Part shown: positions 10,255 through 22,404 of the stretch, in pieces
Layout of the letters: each line of letters starts with the position of its first letter
Numbering within the stretch: position 1 is the stretch's first letter
Assembly: GCF_900497805.2 (NCBI RefSeq)
Contig: NW_020954588.1
Location: forward strand, 10,097,086-10,161,085
Origin: Vombatus ursinus
Lineage: Eukaryota > Chordata > Mammalia > Diprotodontia > Vombatidae
Reading direction: 5' to 3'
DNA length: 64,000 nucleotides
Notes under the pieces: generated by a model
Databases searched by the model: none
The model's input: only the letters and a program-made list of their open reading frames with translations
Told to the model about the DNA's origin: nothing
Translations under genes and position numbers: made by a program

Positions 10255-11165
10255 TCAAAGAGAGTGAAGAATCAAGGAAGACACCTAAGTTTTGATTCTA
10301 GGTGACTGTGAGGACTGGAAAGAGGGGATAGAAAGATGGCTGGGGGAGGATATTGAGTTCAGTTTTGGATATATTGATTTCAAGTTTTCTACAAGACATT
10401 TACTTCAAGAAGTCTTATAAACAGTTGGAGAAGCTAGCCAAAGAGATTAGAGTTGGATACATAGATCTGACAAACAATCTCATGGAGATGTTAAGGGAAT
10501 CCCTGGTGGCTGATGCAAAATAATGTCGAAGAAACAAAGAGCCTGAGACAAAGCCTCTGGGAACACTCATACTTAGCAGGTGTAACCCATGTAAAGATTC
10601 AGCAAAGGAGCCTGAGAAGAAATAATCAAACAGGTAGGAGATGAACCAAGAAAAAGTAGATAATCGCTACCAGATTCTTACTTGGATGATAAGTTTGAAT
10701 TGAGTAAACCTAAATGGAAATGAGATAACTGAGTGATATTAGAAGAGGATGTACCTTGGTGTGGCCATAGGAATTAATGAGTATTACAATCCTACTACCA
10801 CAACCAGTGAGTTAGTGGAGAAAGAGGGGTAGTACAAGTAAACTTGTGGCCAAGACAGTTATGTCATCAAGAAGAAGCCAGTTTTTTGTGAGTGCAAGAA
10901 GGTGGAAGGAGTGAGAGAGGAAAAGATTTAAGATGAAAACAAGTTTATTACCCAGGCAGAATGAATTCCAGAGAGTACAATGAAAGGGATGCACTAATCT
11001 TGAATGGGACATTGGTGTGGGAGGGGTGGGTTTTTAAGGAATAAGAACAAGTAGGCAGTAGGAGATGGAAAATGAGGTTTCTACCATGACACTCTGTGGG
11101 TTCATTGTCATTGGGACAGGGAGGGTATGATGAAGTAAAATCCAATCACTGAGGAATGTGTTCAG
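10255..11165 (+). mobile_element. Ancient long dispersed repeat (family not named)
   Basis: Non-coding text of a type recurring through mammalian genomes: 'atattgagttcagttttggatat', 'gttggatacatag', 'aggagatgaaccaagaaaa'. From memory it continues the family seen at 51335-52130 and 57735-58830, which I cannot name with confidence. Part of the interval after about 10760 may be unique DNA. Confidence 0.4.
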
Positions 11166-12515
11166 TTAGGTTATCTATGTCCCTAAAGTCCATACCTAGT
11201 GTGGGGGATAATAGGAATTTCCATTCCCTACTTTTGACCCAAACAACAAACCTGTGTTCTCCTTCATGTCTTCTTTCCCTTGTAGAGAATCTTGTAAGAT
11301 CTCAGAAGAATCTGTCATTTTTGCCTTTCCCTGATGCCTGAGCAACAGAAAGGAGAGAGAGAACTTAAGTATCCATGGCAGCTGGCTGGTGCCAGAACAC
11401 TGGTCACGGGAGTAGTTTCAGCAGTAGAAGTAGACAGACATCAAGAGAGTCAACAGCAGAGAGACTACTAGAAGATCATGCTTGGTTGTTTAACTAGACA
11501 ATTCCAGTGCAAAGGTGAAATGTAAAGTGCTTGATTAACAGCTTTGCAAACAGTGTTTATAATTCCAGGGAGGTTTTAAGCATTGGCCTTCTAGCTGACT
11601 GCCCTAATAGTAATTAGATTGTTGAATTAACTTCCATTGCTCTGTACTCTCTGTGGCTATGTTTCCATTTAGAAATAAAAGGACCTTTTCTATACTGGAT
11701 TAAAATTTAAAATTGAGTATTTCCTTCACTTTCCTTTTTGGTAGATAAGGAAAGGGTCCTAGATATGACCCAAACCTGAATTTATTCCTCTAGACTCTGA
11801 ATTTGAGTTGGAGGTAGTGAGGCAATGAAGGGAGAATTGGGAAACCTATGTCCCTTATTGACAAGTGAAGCTTCCCCCATAGCTGCATACTGGATATGTC
11901 CCAATGGCAGTTAAAGAATAAGATTAGACTCAGAATACAGCCTCAGCCTAGAAATGCTTGACTAATCATTGTATAAAAATGAAAATAACATTATTTTCTT
12001 AAATAACAACAAAAACAACAATGACAAATTTACAAGCCCATATTTGAAACAAGTTAACTCTTATTTTACTTTGAATTTTTTTGGGAAAAAAACTGATAAA
12101 AGTAAATATTGAATTTGATGGTACAATCTAAGGATTTCTGATAGATATTTTAATATGGCATAAGAATAAGAGATAAAATATTAATGGGTGTAGGAATTAA
12201 AAAAAAACCCTGATATATCTATATCTCTCTATCTATGTCTATATCTATCTAAATTTTAATATGTATAAAGTACTTTCCATCACCTTATTTGAGTCTCAAA
12301 ACAATTCTGTGAAGTAGCCTAGTCTGCTCCTACTTTTCCAGTCTTCTTACACTTACTCCCCAAAATTTTGCTTTTAATCGGTTTCCTAACCCTTCATAAT
12401 TCTAGTACCTTCTTTCTTTTATTTCCTACTTATTCTGTATACTATTCTATATACAAAGCTTATTTTGTGTACATATACACACACATTATATATATATATA
12501 CATGTATACATATAC
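11166..12515. other. Unique sequence with small simple repeats
   Basis: No gene or repeat family is recognised. Positions 12205-12250 are a tatctatatc-type tract and 12468-12528 a TA/CA compound tract. Confidence 0.5.
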
Positions 12516-12524
12516 ATATATGTG

Positions 12525-12770
12525 CATAGTGGATAGAGATAGAGCACTGAGCCTGAAGTCAGGAAGACTCACCTTCCTGAGTTCAAATCCAGCCTCAGAA
12601 ATTCACTTTCTGTGTGAATTGGGCAAGTCACTTCAACCAGTTTGCCTTAGTTTCTCACTTGTAAAATGAGCTGGAGAAGGAAATGGCAAATACTCCAATG
12701 TCTTTGCCAAGAAAAACTCAAATGAAGTCACAAAGAGTCTGAAATGACTGAATAACAACAACAATCTTTA
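12525..12770 (+). mobile_element. CORE SINE, MAR1-like, well preserved
   Basis: Head gtggatagag...gagcactgagcctgaagtcaggaag, B-box gagttcaaatcc, CORE gggcaagtcacttcaacc, then aaaatgagctggagaagg, tctttgccaagaaaaactc, gaagtcacaaagagtctg and a gactgaataacaacaac tail. This is one of the best reference copies in the window. Confidence 0.9.
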
Positions 12771-12870
12771 TTAGATAGTAAGCTCCTTCAGGGCACAGTC
12801 TGTCTTTTCCCTCTTTATTTCTCTAGAGCTTAGCATAATGCTTGGCATATATTAGATACTTAATAAAGCA
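12771..12870 (+). mobile_element. L2-type LINE 3' end
   Basis: 'gtaagctccttcagggcacag', 'gcttagcataatgcttggc' and 'tacttaataaa' is the stereotyped mammalian L2 3' end, directly abutting the SINE tail. Confidence 0.75.
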
Positions 12871-13394
12871 GAAGCAGAATTTTAATATAGGCATTCCTGT
12901 TCCTACATTCAAAATTCTGTTCAGCATTTATTCTATAATTTCTGCCAGAAGGAATTTCTTAAGAGAATACACTGAGTTAAGAGTAGTATAGGTGGAATTT
13001 GCTTTATTGGATCTTCAAATTTAGTTCATGCCTATCATACTTAAGCATAGATCAAGTATTTGACCTTACAAAAGATCATTAAATATTATTTTAAAGTGTA
13101 CACACACACACACATATCATAGTCACACATCCTTCATTAGATGTTTAAGGTAAAAATTTTTCTTTCATTCATGATCCTAAGTGTAGCTGGAGATAGATAA
13201 ATAGACAAAAATGATTATTGTGTGCTTCCAGGAGGATGTGGATTTAAGTCTGTAAATTGATTTATGAGGATCTCCCCATATCCATATCCACATTCACATT
13301 CATATTCATATCCACATTCATATCTATTTCCATATCTATAACATCCCTCTCATACATATATCCATATCTTTGTTAATATCTATATCATCTGTAA
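12871..13394. other. Unique sequence with CA and hexamer repeats
   Basis: A CA run lies at 13100-13114. Positions 13272-13350 are an imperfect (catatc/cattca)n hexamer tract. No gene is seen. Confidence 0.5.
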
Positions 13395-13670
13395 CTATAT
13401 ATTTTAATAGAGGCAATATGGCATAGTGGATAGAGAGCCTGCCTTGAAGCTAGGAATATCTGCATCAAAGCCCTGCTTCTAACACACACTTATTATGCTA
13501 CCCTAGGAAAGCTATTTAGCATCTCAATACCCTAGGCAAATCTCAAGGACTAAGTTGCAGAGAAGTTGCCAACCTGCATTGATAGAGAGAATTTTCTTAC
13601 CTGGGAGTTTTCTCTATATTTCTCTCAAGGGAATGACAGGTGCAGGTTCCTATTCATATCCTTTTTATAT
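13395..13670 (+). mobile_element. tRNA-headed SINE, diverged CORE type
   Basis: 'atggcatagtggatagaga', 'ttgaagctaggaa' and 'agctatttagcatctcaataccctagg' followed by 'agttgcagagaagttgcc' and a conserved-looking 3' part to about 13635. The 3' half differs from the MAR1-like copies, so it is a separate subfamily. Confidence 0.65.
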
Positions 13671-14980
13671 TCCCAGTATATTTTAGTTTACTGATCACAT
13701 ATTTCTCTGCAATAACCACTTTCTCCAAGTCCAGGAAAAAAAAAAAAACAACTAATTTTGTTTTAGGCTTTACAATGAACTGAGAAAAAAACCAAGATAC
13801 AATCCAATAAGTGATCTTTTTGAATGGTGTAGCACTTGGTCCCCACAGGCTCTGAAGTCCTTAGTATTACCCTGGGTTAATGTATTATTTTACATCTTCA
13901 ATGATATAAAACATTGGCCTGAGCCTCCACCAACACAGTTCTATGCCAAACCATACAAAAAGACACTTGTATCTTAGAAGCTACGAGAATCTAATTAAAG
14001 CAGTTATAAGGTATATAATTGGAAATGAAGCAGGTAGGGAATATTTCTCTGTACCCATGCTCAAGGTGGCTGCCATCTCTCAGGCCTGCAGAAGAGTGAT
14101 AATTACATTCCCTTTGAGTCTTTCTGCCAGGGAAAGACTATCAGCTTAAACTCAATGGCACAGACAAGCTGAAAAGCTTAGGGTAGGAAATGATGCCTCT
14201 TGACTTCCTTTACTTCCTTTCTGAGTCATGGTGGTTAAAGAGTTCTATTACCCTAGGGTGACTGAATCCTCTTGGGAATCATTAAATCATGACTAGGCTG
14301 CAATTTGTGCTTGCTTCTTATTTTCACTGTGGCTCTCACTCCAAAGCTAGTGGTTATTCCCATACACTTTCACCCAGAGCCCTTTAGTTTTTTCTTACTC
14401 ACTCCATGTGGAACATGCACTTCATGTCATCCTCACTTGTTCTTCCTCCTCCTCTGCCTGTCATTTCATTCAAATGTGCCCACCTCATGTAATCTCAATT
14501 TCAGACCTAAGCCACCCCCAAGGATCTGGTGTCCAGAAGCATTCTCTAATTGGCAGTAACTTATGATCTGATGGAAAGAGACACCTAAGAGCCCTAGAAA
14601 CAGCAGTGTCCCACTCCAAGACTACTAACCAGACTTCCAAACAGGACCCCATAGCCATAATACAAAGAAGCAACTCATAGAGATGTAATCTGTAATCTCC
14701 CAGTGTGGAATTTTCATCATTTACTTCTTCAGTAGCTAAAGCTGCTGAAGGCACCATCTCTCCCCCCAAAAAGCTCCTGCCATGAAACATCTTGGCACTG
14801 CCAAATGATTCAACATAGAACACAAATGTGGTTTTATTACTATAAATTATAGCTAATAAAGATATATTAATACCTACTTTGTCTTACATTATAAGGACCA
14901 CATGGCTTGACTTGTTGCTGAAACTTCCCCTCTCTTTCTTGCCTCCATATTATTCCCATCTTTGTAATATTTTTATTGGT
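13671..14980. other. Unique sequence
   Basis: The short frames at 14305-14559 (+) and 14485-14823 (-) have no domain I recognise and overlap each other on opposite strands. No repeat is recognised. Confidence 0.45.
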
Positions 14981-14984
14981 GATT

Positions 14985-15215
14985 ATTATTGATATTATCA
15001 CTATTATTATCAATAACTAGCATGTTTATAGCACTTTACATAAAGTACTTTCTTTAATTCTCACAGCACCTCTGTGAGTTAGAAGTAATTACTATCTTCA
15101 TTTTACATACAAGGAAAGATATTAAGTAACTTGCCACGGGTCACAAAACTAGAGTGTGTGAAGCACAATTTGAACTCACAGCTTTCTTAGTCCAAGACCA
15201 GGGCTCTGCCCACTA
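14985..15215 (-). mobile_element. MIR3/THER2-like SINE
   Basis: 'atagcactttacataaagta', 'ttctcacagcacctctgtgag', 'cattttacatacaaggaaag', 'aacttgccacgggtcac' and 'tttgaactcaca' occur in the minus-strand order of this family. Confidence 0.75.
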
Positions 15216-15224
15216 TACCTGTTA

Positions 15225-15330
15225 GAAGGTGACCTCCCTGAGAGAAGAGACTGTCTCATTCTTCTCTTTGTACCTCCGATGCTTAGCACAATGCTTTACA
15301 CCTAGTAAGTATTTAATTAATGCTTTTTCA
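15225..15330 (+). mobile_element. L2-type LINE 3' end
   Basis: 'gactgtctcattcttctctttgtacc', 'gcttagcacaatgctttacacctagtaagta' and 'aatgctttttc' in L2 order. Confidence 0.7.
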
Positions 15331-16050
15331 TTCTTTCATTTTTTTGATTCTGACCATGTCTGAGCTCAGTCATTAAGTAATATTGTGTTAGAAGGATAGA
15401 GTCAAAGTCCAAGACAGCCTCCTTTCATATAGCATGTTTTGAGGGAATACATGTAGAAAATGTTCTCTCAATATAAATTTAATTCACATCATTTTCCACA
15501 AGTAATAGTTGTGTGACCATAAGCAACTATCTGAGACTATGTGCTCCAGATATGTATGAATGGACAGAATCCAAACTATGGAGTTCCCTCCATACTAGTA
15601 TAATCTTTGGACCTGAAAAATATAACATTATGGAATAACTGGATTCATCCTTCCAATATGTGTCAATGACAAGACTGTGCATCTACAGTTGTCTATGGAG
15701 TTCCTAAAATTACCAGCTTTCTGTGGTAACTGTGGTAACTGTTCCTCTGATGATTCTTCAGTCTCTTTTCTCTGGGTTTAAATTACACTTTCCACTAACT
15801 CCTGTTGCTCATATGGGAACCTTTTGGTGATGGTGGTGAGGAATTCAGAGAAGACAGATGGTCAGAGACAGCCCCTCCCCCTCTTCAGGGTGTCCCTAAA
15901 ACTAAATGTCCCACCCCATCACCAACCCTGGGGCTGAGAAGCCAAGGACCTCAGTTCATTGAATAGTATCAAAATAAGATGAACATTGGAAAAAACCTTT
16001 CACTGGAGCCAGGAGAGGTTTAGTCCTGGGTCAACTGAAGAAAATTGGAT
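15331..16050. other. Unique sequence with a more GC-rich patch at about 15820-15950
   Basis: No repeat is recognised. Positions 15860-15950 are C-rich but hold no convincing frame or splice-bounded exon. Confidence 0.45.
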
Positions 16051-16054
16051 CACA

Positions 16055-16240
16055 TATCTAGAGTTGCAATAGACCTTGGAGACCATCTAGTTACAATTGC
16101 TTCATTTTAGATATGAGAAAATGGAGGCACTGGGGGTAGGAAGGAAGCAATTTGCTTAAAATCCCATAGGCATTATGTACAAGAAATAAGATTTGAACCC
16201 ATGTCCTCTGATGCTAATGACATTTTCACTACATCATTAC
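16055..16240 (-). mobile_element. MIR-family SINE
   Basis: 'ttcattttagatatgagaaaatggaggcac', 'gaagcaatttgcttaaaatccc', 'agatttgaacccatgtcctc' in minus-strand MIR order. Confidence 0.65.
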
Positions 16241-16815
16241 TCTTTCCATGAAGGAATGTGGCAGTCTGCAAGCATCTGGTCATTTTAGAAATGCAGAATT
16301 CTCCAAAATGTCTGGATGTTCAATAATGATAAAATGAATAAAAAATAACCTTCAGCTATTGTGTTCATTGAAAAGGTCTTTACATTACTGAGAATTGAAC
16401 TCTCTTACTCGAGTTCATACAAGCCAGGCAGAACAAGGAATAAAACACAGAGCAAGATTTTGTTACACAAATGGTCTCAAGAATCTGGCCTTCAATGTGA
16501 ACTTCTCCAATTTACAACTGACTTCATCCCCTAGGGGTTAAGGAGAAGCCAGGGTTCATGATCATATGTTGAAATTCTGGTTATCAACTTTTCCCAGCCA
16601 GTCATTATTTCCTAGGACATTCCTGAGGTTTTGATATTTTTTGCTAAAGTAACATTTATTGCTTTATTAGTTTTCCTCCTGTACCATTCAGTAAGCTGAT
16701 CTAACTCATTTATGTATTTGTCGTTGCAAGTTAAAGAAAAAAAGAAATTATTTTGATGGCATTATTCATGGATATTAGCTAAGTATATTTTAATTCCTCA
16801 AATTAGACAATCACT
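16241..16815. other. Unique AT-rich sequence
   Basis: I see no gene, repeat or RNA feature here. Confidence 0.5.
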
Positions 16816-16819
16816 ATTT

Positions 16820-17020
16820 GGGCAATATAAAATTTGCAAAGTACATCCTAAGCCTTAAATACTTATCAACCCTATGGAGTAAATGCAACTTGCATTACTA
16901 TCTGCTTTTTACTGCTGAGAAAATCTTTCCTCACAGAAGTTAAAAGATTTATCCAATTGTCACACAGCAAGTGAATGTCTGAATTGGAATGTGAATTCAG
17001 ATTTTCCACATTTTAGGTAT
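16820..17020 (-). mobile_element. MIR3/THER2-like SINE, diverged
   Basis: 'aaaatttgcaaagtacatc', 'actgctgagaaaa', 'agatttatccaattgtcacacagc' and 'gtgaattcagattttcc' in minus-strand order. Confidence 0.6.
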
Positions 17021-17389
17021 AGCACTCAATCCTCAATGTGATGCTCAATGGATCTTTGAAGCAAAAACTTGAATGCTAATGCAAAAATGCTATAACATTT
17101 TACTAAATCATGGGCCACATCTGTTTTTTTTTCATATTTCAAAGAAATACAGTGATCCAATAGCAAACAGAATTGAATGTCTACACTTTCTGTATTTATT
17201 ACACACAATTAAAACCAGACTATGGAAATATTCCCCTAACTGAATGTGGATTGAACAATTCTTTGATATACTTTCAATTTTTAGTTAAAATGGAATTTGA
17301 CATTTCATTCTAACAAGATATTTTATTGAACTTTATTTATCTACTCATTTAATGATTTAAAATGAGAGTTTTATTATTAATCTTACTTG
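17021..17389. other. Unique AT-rich sequence
   Basis: The short minus frame at 17026-17208 has no recognisable domain. Confidence 0.45.
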
Positions 17390-18266
17390 AGACAATTTTC
17401 TTCATCTTGCAGACCTTGTACTGGTTTTACTAAGTCAAAGGGTATGCATGGTCTTACAGCCCTTTGGATATAGTTCCAAATTACTCTACAGAATGGTTGA
17501 ATTGGTTCACAACTCCACCCACAGTGCATTAATGTCTCATTTTTTTCCACATCCTCTCCAACATTTGTCATTTACCTTTTTTGTCCTATTAGCCAATTTA
17601 ATAGGTATAAAGTAGTACTTCAGTGTCATTTTAATTTGCATTCCTCCAATCAAAATTGAGTTGGAGTATTTTTTTTTCATATGGCTATATATACCTTTGA
17701 TTACTTCATCTGAAAACATATCTTTTGATCATTTATCAATTAGGAAAGACTCTTATTTTTATAAATTTGACTCCTCTTCACATTTGAGCAGTGAGGCCTT
17801 TATCAAAAAAAAATTTGTTTCAATTTTTTTCCACAGTGACTATTGCTAACTGTATTTATCTTCATCCTATTTCCCCTACCATTTACTCTACCCTCTCTAC
17901 TTTCACCCTGCCCCTCTTCAAAAATGTTTTGCTTCTGACTATCCCCTTCCTGCCCTTCTATCACCCCCTTCTTTTATCCTCTTCATTTCCTACTTTCTTG
18001 TAGAGTAAGATAGATTTCTATACTCTATTGAGTGTGGATGTTATTCCCCCTTTGACCCAACTCTTCTCAGAGTAAAGTTTATTCACTCCCTCTCAATTCC
18101 CCTCTCTTCCTTTCCACTGTAAAAGCTTTTTCTTGCTTCTGTTATATGAGATAATTTACCCTATTCTACCTCCCCATTTCTCTTTCTCCCAGTACATTCC
18201 TCTCTCACCACTTGATTTTATTTTTCAGCTATCATCCCTTCATATTCAACTCACACCTGTGTGCTC

Positions 18267-18269
<3 letters not shown>

Positions 18270-18326
<57 letters not shown>
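18270..18326. repeat. (CA)n microsatellite in the L1 inter-ORF spacer
   Basis: A long, nearly pure CA run. It sits at the element position that holds other simple repeats in the three HAL1 copies. Confidence 0.95.
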
Positions 18327-18327
<1 letters not shown>

Positions 18328-19096
18328 TCTTTCTAACTACCCTAAAAATGAGAAAGGTCTTATGAGTTGCAAATATCATCTTCCCATGTAGGATGTAAAC
18401 AGTTTAATCTTATTAAGTCCCTTATGATTTCCCTTTTCTGTTTACCTTTTTATGCTTCTCTTGAGGTCTGCATTTGAAAAACAGATTTTCTATTCAACTC
18501 TAGTCCTTTCATCAAAAATGGCTGAAAGTCCTCTATTTCATTGAATGTCCATTTTTTCCCCTGAAGTTTAATACTCAGTTTTGCTGGGTAGGTGATTTTT
18601 GGTTGTAATCTTAGCTCCTTTGCCTTCCAGAATATCATATTCCAAGTCTTCTGATCCCTTAATGTAGAAGCTGCTAAATCTTGCGTTACCATGATTGTGG
18701 TGCTATGATACTTGAATTATTTCTTTCTGGATGATTGCTATATTTTCTCCTTGACCTGGTAACTCTGGAATTCAGCTATAATATTCCTGGCAGTTTTCAT
18801 TCTGGGATATCTTTTAGGAGGGGTGAGGTAGATTCTTTCAATTTCTAATTTACCCTCTGGTTCTAGAATATTAAGATAATTTTCTTTGATAATTTCTTAA
18901 AAGGTGGTGTCTAGGCTCTTTTTTTGGTCATGGTTTTCAGGTAGCCCAGTAAGTTTTAAATTTTCTTTCTTGAATCTATTTTTGAGGTGAGTTGTTTTTT
19001 CCATAGAGATATTTCACATTGTCTCCTTTTTTCCTGATTATTTTGATTTTGTTTTATTGTTTTTTGATTTCTATTAAAGTCATTAGCTTCTATTTG

Positions 19097-19113
19097 CTCC
19101 ATTACTAATTTTT
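19097..19113. repeat. Left target site duplication of the nested SINE
   Basis: ctccattactaattttt (17 bp) recurs exactly at 19268-19284. Confidence 0.93.
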
Positions 19114-19267
19114 TTAATTTATTTATTACTGAGGCAATCAGGGTTAAGTTACTTGCCCAAGGTCACACAGCTAGTACATGTCAAGTGTTTGGTCTGAAGC
19201 CAGATTTGAACTCAGGTATTCCTGACTTCAGGGCCAGTGCTCTATCCACCATGCCATCTAGCTGTCC
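19114..19267 (-). mobile_element. WSINE-like SINE nested in L1 ORF1
   Basis: Reverse complement of a short tRNA-headed SINE: T-rich tail, 'gttaagttacttgcccaagg', 'cacacagctagtacatg', 'tttgaactcaggtattcctg', 'ctctatccaccatgccatc' and 'agctgtcc'. An exact 17-bp target duplication flanks it, so it inserted after the L1. Confidence 0.93.
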
Positions 19268-19284
19268 CTCCATTACTAATTTTT
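19268..19284. repeat. Right target site duplication of the nested SINE
   Basis: Exact copy of 19097-19113. Confidence 0.93.
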
Positions 19285-19440
19285 AAGGAATTATTTTCTT
19301 CAGTGAGCTTTTGGATCTTTTTTATTTCCCCATTTGGCCAATTCTGCTTTTTAAGGCATTCTTCTCTTCATTGGTTTTTTGGACCTTATTTTTACCATTT
19401 GGCCTAGTCTGTTTCTTTAGATATTATTTTTATGGGTATT

Positions 19441-19442
<2 letters not shown>

Positions 19443-19479
<37 letters not shown>
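19443..19479. repeat. (GT)n microsatellite
   Basis: A pure GT run inside the antisense ORF1 coiled-coil region of the L1. Confidence 0.95.
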
Positions 19480-19481
<2 letters not shown>

Positions 19482-19603
19482 TTTAACAAGCTGTTGACTT
19501 GTTTTTCATTAATTTTTTTTAATCACTCTCACTTCTTTTTTTCTTCTACTCCTCTTACTTGATTTTCAAAATCCTTTTTGAGCTCTTCTATGGCCTGAGA
19601 CCA

Positions 19604-19970
19604 ATTCCTATGGCAGAGAAAGGTCAGCAAAGAGATAGCAATGATAAGATATGGTTAAGTGTAACTTCCATGCCCTTGGGTCATCCTCTCTGGTCTTCTA
19701 GTTACAAATCTGGGTTTGAAACTCATGACTACTTATATACTGGACTTTTTGCCACTCAGAGTTTTATCAATTGCCTCATCCTAAGTCCCTGAACCAACTA
19801 AGCCTCAAGGATGGTTTTCATACTTTTTTAAAGGAAAAAATTAGGCTAGACTGCATGGGATATATACTGCAGATACTACTTCTTTGTCAATCCTGTTCAA
19901 GAAATTTTGCCTAATTAACCCAAGTCCATATGTTCTCTTTCCATTTTGAACCTCCATAGAATGATATATT
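19604..19970. other. Unique sequence
   Basis: It begins where the L1 ORF1 homology ends. No feature is recognised. Confidence 0.45.
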
Positions 19971-19974
19971 TTTT

Positions 19975-20430
19975 TAGTCAGTCAGTCAACAAGTATTTAC
20001 TGAGAAACTATTATGTAGTAGGAATTATACTAAGTACTAAAAAGGAGGGAATAATTCTCTTGGTTCTCAGAGAGTGTATATAATAATGGATGGCATGTAA
20101 AAATCTAGGTACATAAAAGATACATATAGTGAGCATAAGAAGTTAATTTGGAAAGAGAGGATCTTAGTAGCTGGAAGGGACTGGGAAAGGCCTCTTGCAG
20201 TAGGACTGATATGAGTTTAATCTTGAAGGAATACAGAAAAAAACTAATAGGCACAGATGAGAGGACAGGCATTACAGACATACTAGTGCAAATGCATGGA
20301 GATGGCAAATGGAGTTACAGATTCAAGGAATCATAAGTAGTCCAATACTGCTGGATCAGAAAGTACGTGGGTGGAGGGAGAAGCTAAGGAAATAAGCATT
20401 TATATTTTGCCTACTTTGTGCCAGGCTCTT
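19975..20430 (+). mobile_element. Ancient long dispersed repeat (5' part)
   Basis: 'caacaagtatttactgagaaac', 'ctaagtactaaa', 'gaagggactgggaaaggcctc' and 'tgagtttaatcttgaagg' recall the repeat read at 51335-51600 ('gttgggacttgaaag'). 'tgggaaaggcctcttgcag' occupies the place of 'tttcctggagaaga' there. Confidence 0.5.
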
Positions 20431-22400
20431 TGCTAAGGAATTTACCAGTCTTGCCTATTATGAAGTAAAGTTATGAAAGTTATGTTATGTGTTTTGAAGG
20501 AAGTGAACAATTCTCTGAGGTGGAGATGAGTAGGGAATACTTTATAGTTATGAAGGGTAGCCATTGCAAAGGTAGTGGTGGGAAATGTTGCATTTTGCTT
20601 GAGGGCTATTTGAATCCATGGAAGGATAGCCCATGAAAACAAAACAAAACCAGCTAATATATTTTTCACTGTAATAACATCTTTCATTTGCCCTCTCGTT
20701 GTACATAGTTCATTCTCTTTTCAATGTGTTAATGCATTTATTTATCTATTTTCAAAAGAGTCATAGATCTAAGAAAGCTTGAATCAATCTGAGGAATTCC
20801 CCAATCAATCTTATTGCTTAATTAGGCTTTTTGGAAGCAATTGAAAGACATTTTCTGATGGGGATGTGGAAATTATCACAGGTACTTTGCTAATAGGACA
20901 TTTTGTCTTTCTCCATCTTTCTTCTAGGAACGGGCCTTGTGTTTGTGGAAGATTTATCTCACTCTCCTTCCCAACCTTAACAGTGATACTGTAGAAGCAC
21001 ATTACATGATACGCATCTTGCTGGTACTTGCCCTGAGAAGGAAGACAAAGGACATTGTTCTTTATCCTCAGTCTCTTTATATAGAACATGAGGGATTTTA
21101 AATTCTTTATGTAATATGATACTGAAATCTAGCAAGAAGAAAGAGATTTTGCGGGCAGCATTAACTTTAAGATTTGCCTCAAAGACAGTCTCAAATTTGG
21201 GAGTTTTTTTTTTTTTATTTCAAAAGTTTAGGCACCTCATAAAAAGAAAAGAAAAAGTTGCTCCTACTATTTACTGCATCATTTCTTACTTGAGAACAAA
21301 GCCAGAAAGTTACTCAAATAGTGTAGGTCTGTAAAAGAAGAGACTACTTGTTCAACAGCCCCTGAAGTATTTACATTCTTGGCCCAGTCTAAAACAAATG
21401 GTGCTTCTATAAGTCTCGGGGAAGCTAGAATAAGAACGACTATTTGGAAGGACAGAATATTGGCTTAACCATCTAGACAAAGCCCATTATCTTTCCAATA
21501 GGAACTAATGGGCTCCTCGAATTCTTAATATTTTATTTTTTTCATCTTTACTCCTGTGAGTCTTCAGCATCTTACACATTTTATGCGGGGTGTCATAAAT
21601 GCTGCTTCCCATTTTGTTCCCATATTGTTCCATGAAAGCACATGTGGGAGTCTTATTGCTCACATTTGGTGAAATCTAGACACAAGTGATAGTAAGCTTT
21701 ATTTTGGAGACTTTCCGGGATTAACACCAGGTTGAGGCAAGGAGTCAGAACAATTCTTTTTAAAATTTGCGTCCAAAATAGGGAACAGACTAAGTCCACA
21801 TGAGTCTTGGGACCTTTCAGATCCCTGGACCACAGGACACATTCCAATTAAATTATTCTTCTTCTCAGTGCTCTGAAAATTCCATTGTACCTATTTTCAC
21901 ATATAAAAAAAGAATTTTCTAAGTCTTGATTTGGATCAATGTTAGTTATCACAAATTTTGTATTTAACAGTCAACCTGTCACTTCAGCTCCCACATTTCA
22001 TGATGCTGTGGAATAATTGGGCTGTGAAGCTGTCTGAAAGCCCCAAATTTTAATATTTCTTGGAGGCAAAATCAAACAACCTAAATAATAGGATTCTGAA
22101 ACTATTGTGTTCCTAGTGAGAAGATCATTAAGGATGAAAATTCTAAAAAGGGATTTATTTTACAGTGGCCAATTAAATGATTTTTCAATTGACTATAAAT
22201 CATGGGAGTAAGCACAGGGTATGCCTAAGAGGCATTGTATATGAAATTTTCACAAATGCAATAAAATATGTCCCTCCAAATCTGTTAAAGTCTCTAAAAT
22301 AGTCACCTTGGAAAACTATAGATATATTATACAACTGCCATTTAGTTATAATTTCTTATGGTTATTTTCAGTTTGTAAGACAAGAAATGGAAAGCATTTT
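20431..22400. other. Repeat-poor unique block
   Basis: About 2 kb in which I recognise no interspersed repeat. The short frames (20442-20687, 20811-21089, 21653-21847 on minus; 21116-21334 on plus) have no domain, and their codon use looks like the surrounding non-coding DNA. Confidence 0.5.
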
Positions 22401-22404
22401 AGAG

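Larger units (their letters stand above)
17390..19603 (-). mobile_element. L1 with internal ORF2 deletion
   Basis: On the minus strand: ORF1 without its N-terminal part (19603 to about 18450), the inter-ORF spacer with a (CA)n tract, and the first bases of ORF2 (about 17880 to 17840). It then jumps straight into the ORF2 C-terminal region at about 17835 (FSDEVIKGIYSHMKK, CWRGCGK, CGWSCEPIQPFCRVIWNY). Most of endonuclease and all of RT are absent. The sequence stops near 17390 without a 3' UTR. A SINE is nested at 19114-19267. Confidence 0.75.

Noticed and set aside
12525-12600. tRNA gene
   Set aside because: The tRNA-like A and B boxes belong to the head of a SINE; there is no cloverleaf with an anticodon arm.
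14485-14823. 112-codon minus-strand frame as a small gene
   Set aside because: No domain, no sign of splice-bounded exon structure, and a plus-strand frame overlaps it. Kept as unique sequence.
15840-15960. CpG-island promoter
   Set aside because: The patch is C-rich but almost without CG dinucleotides and has no exon beside it.
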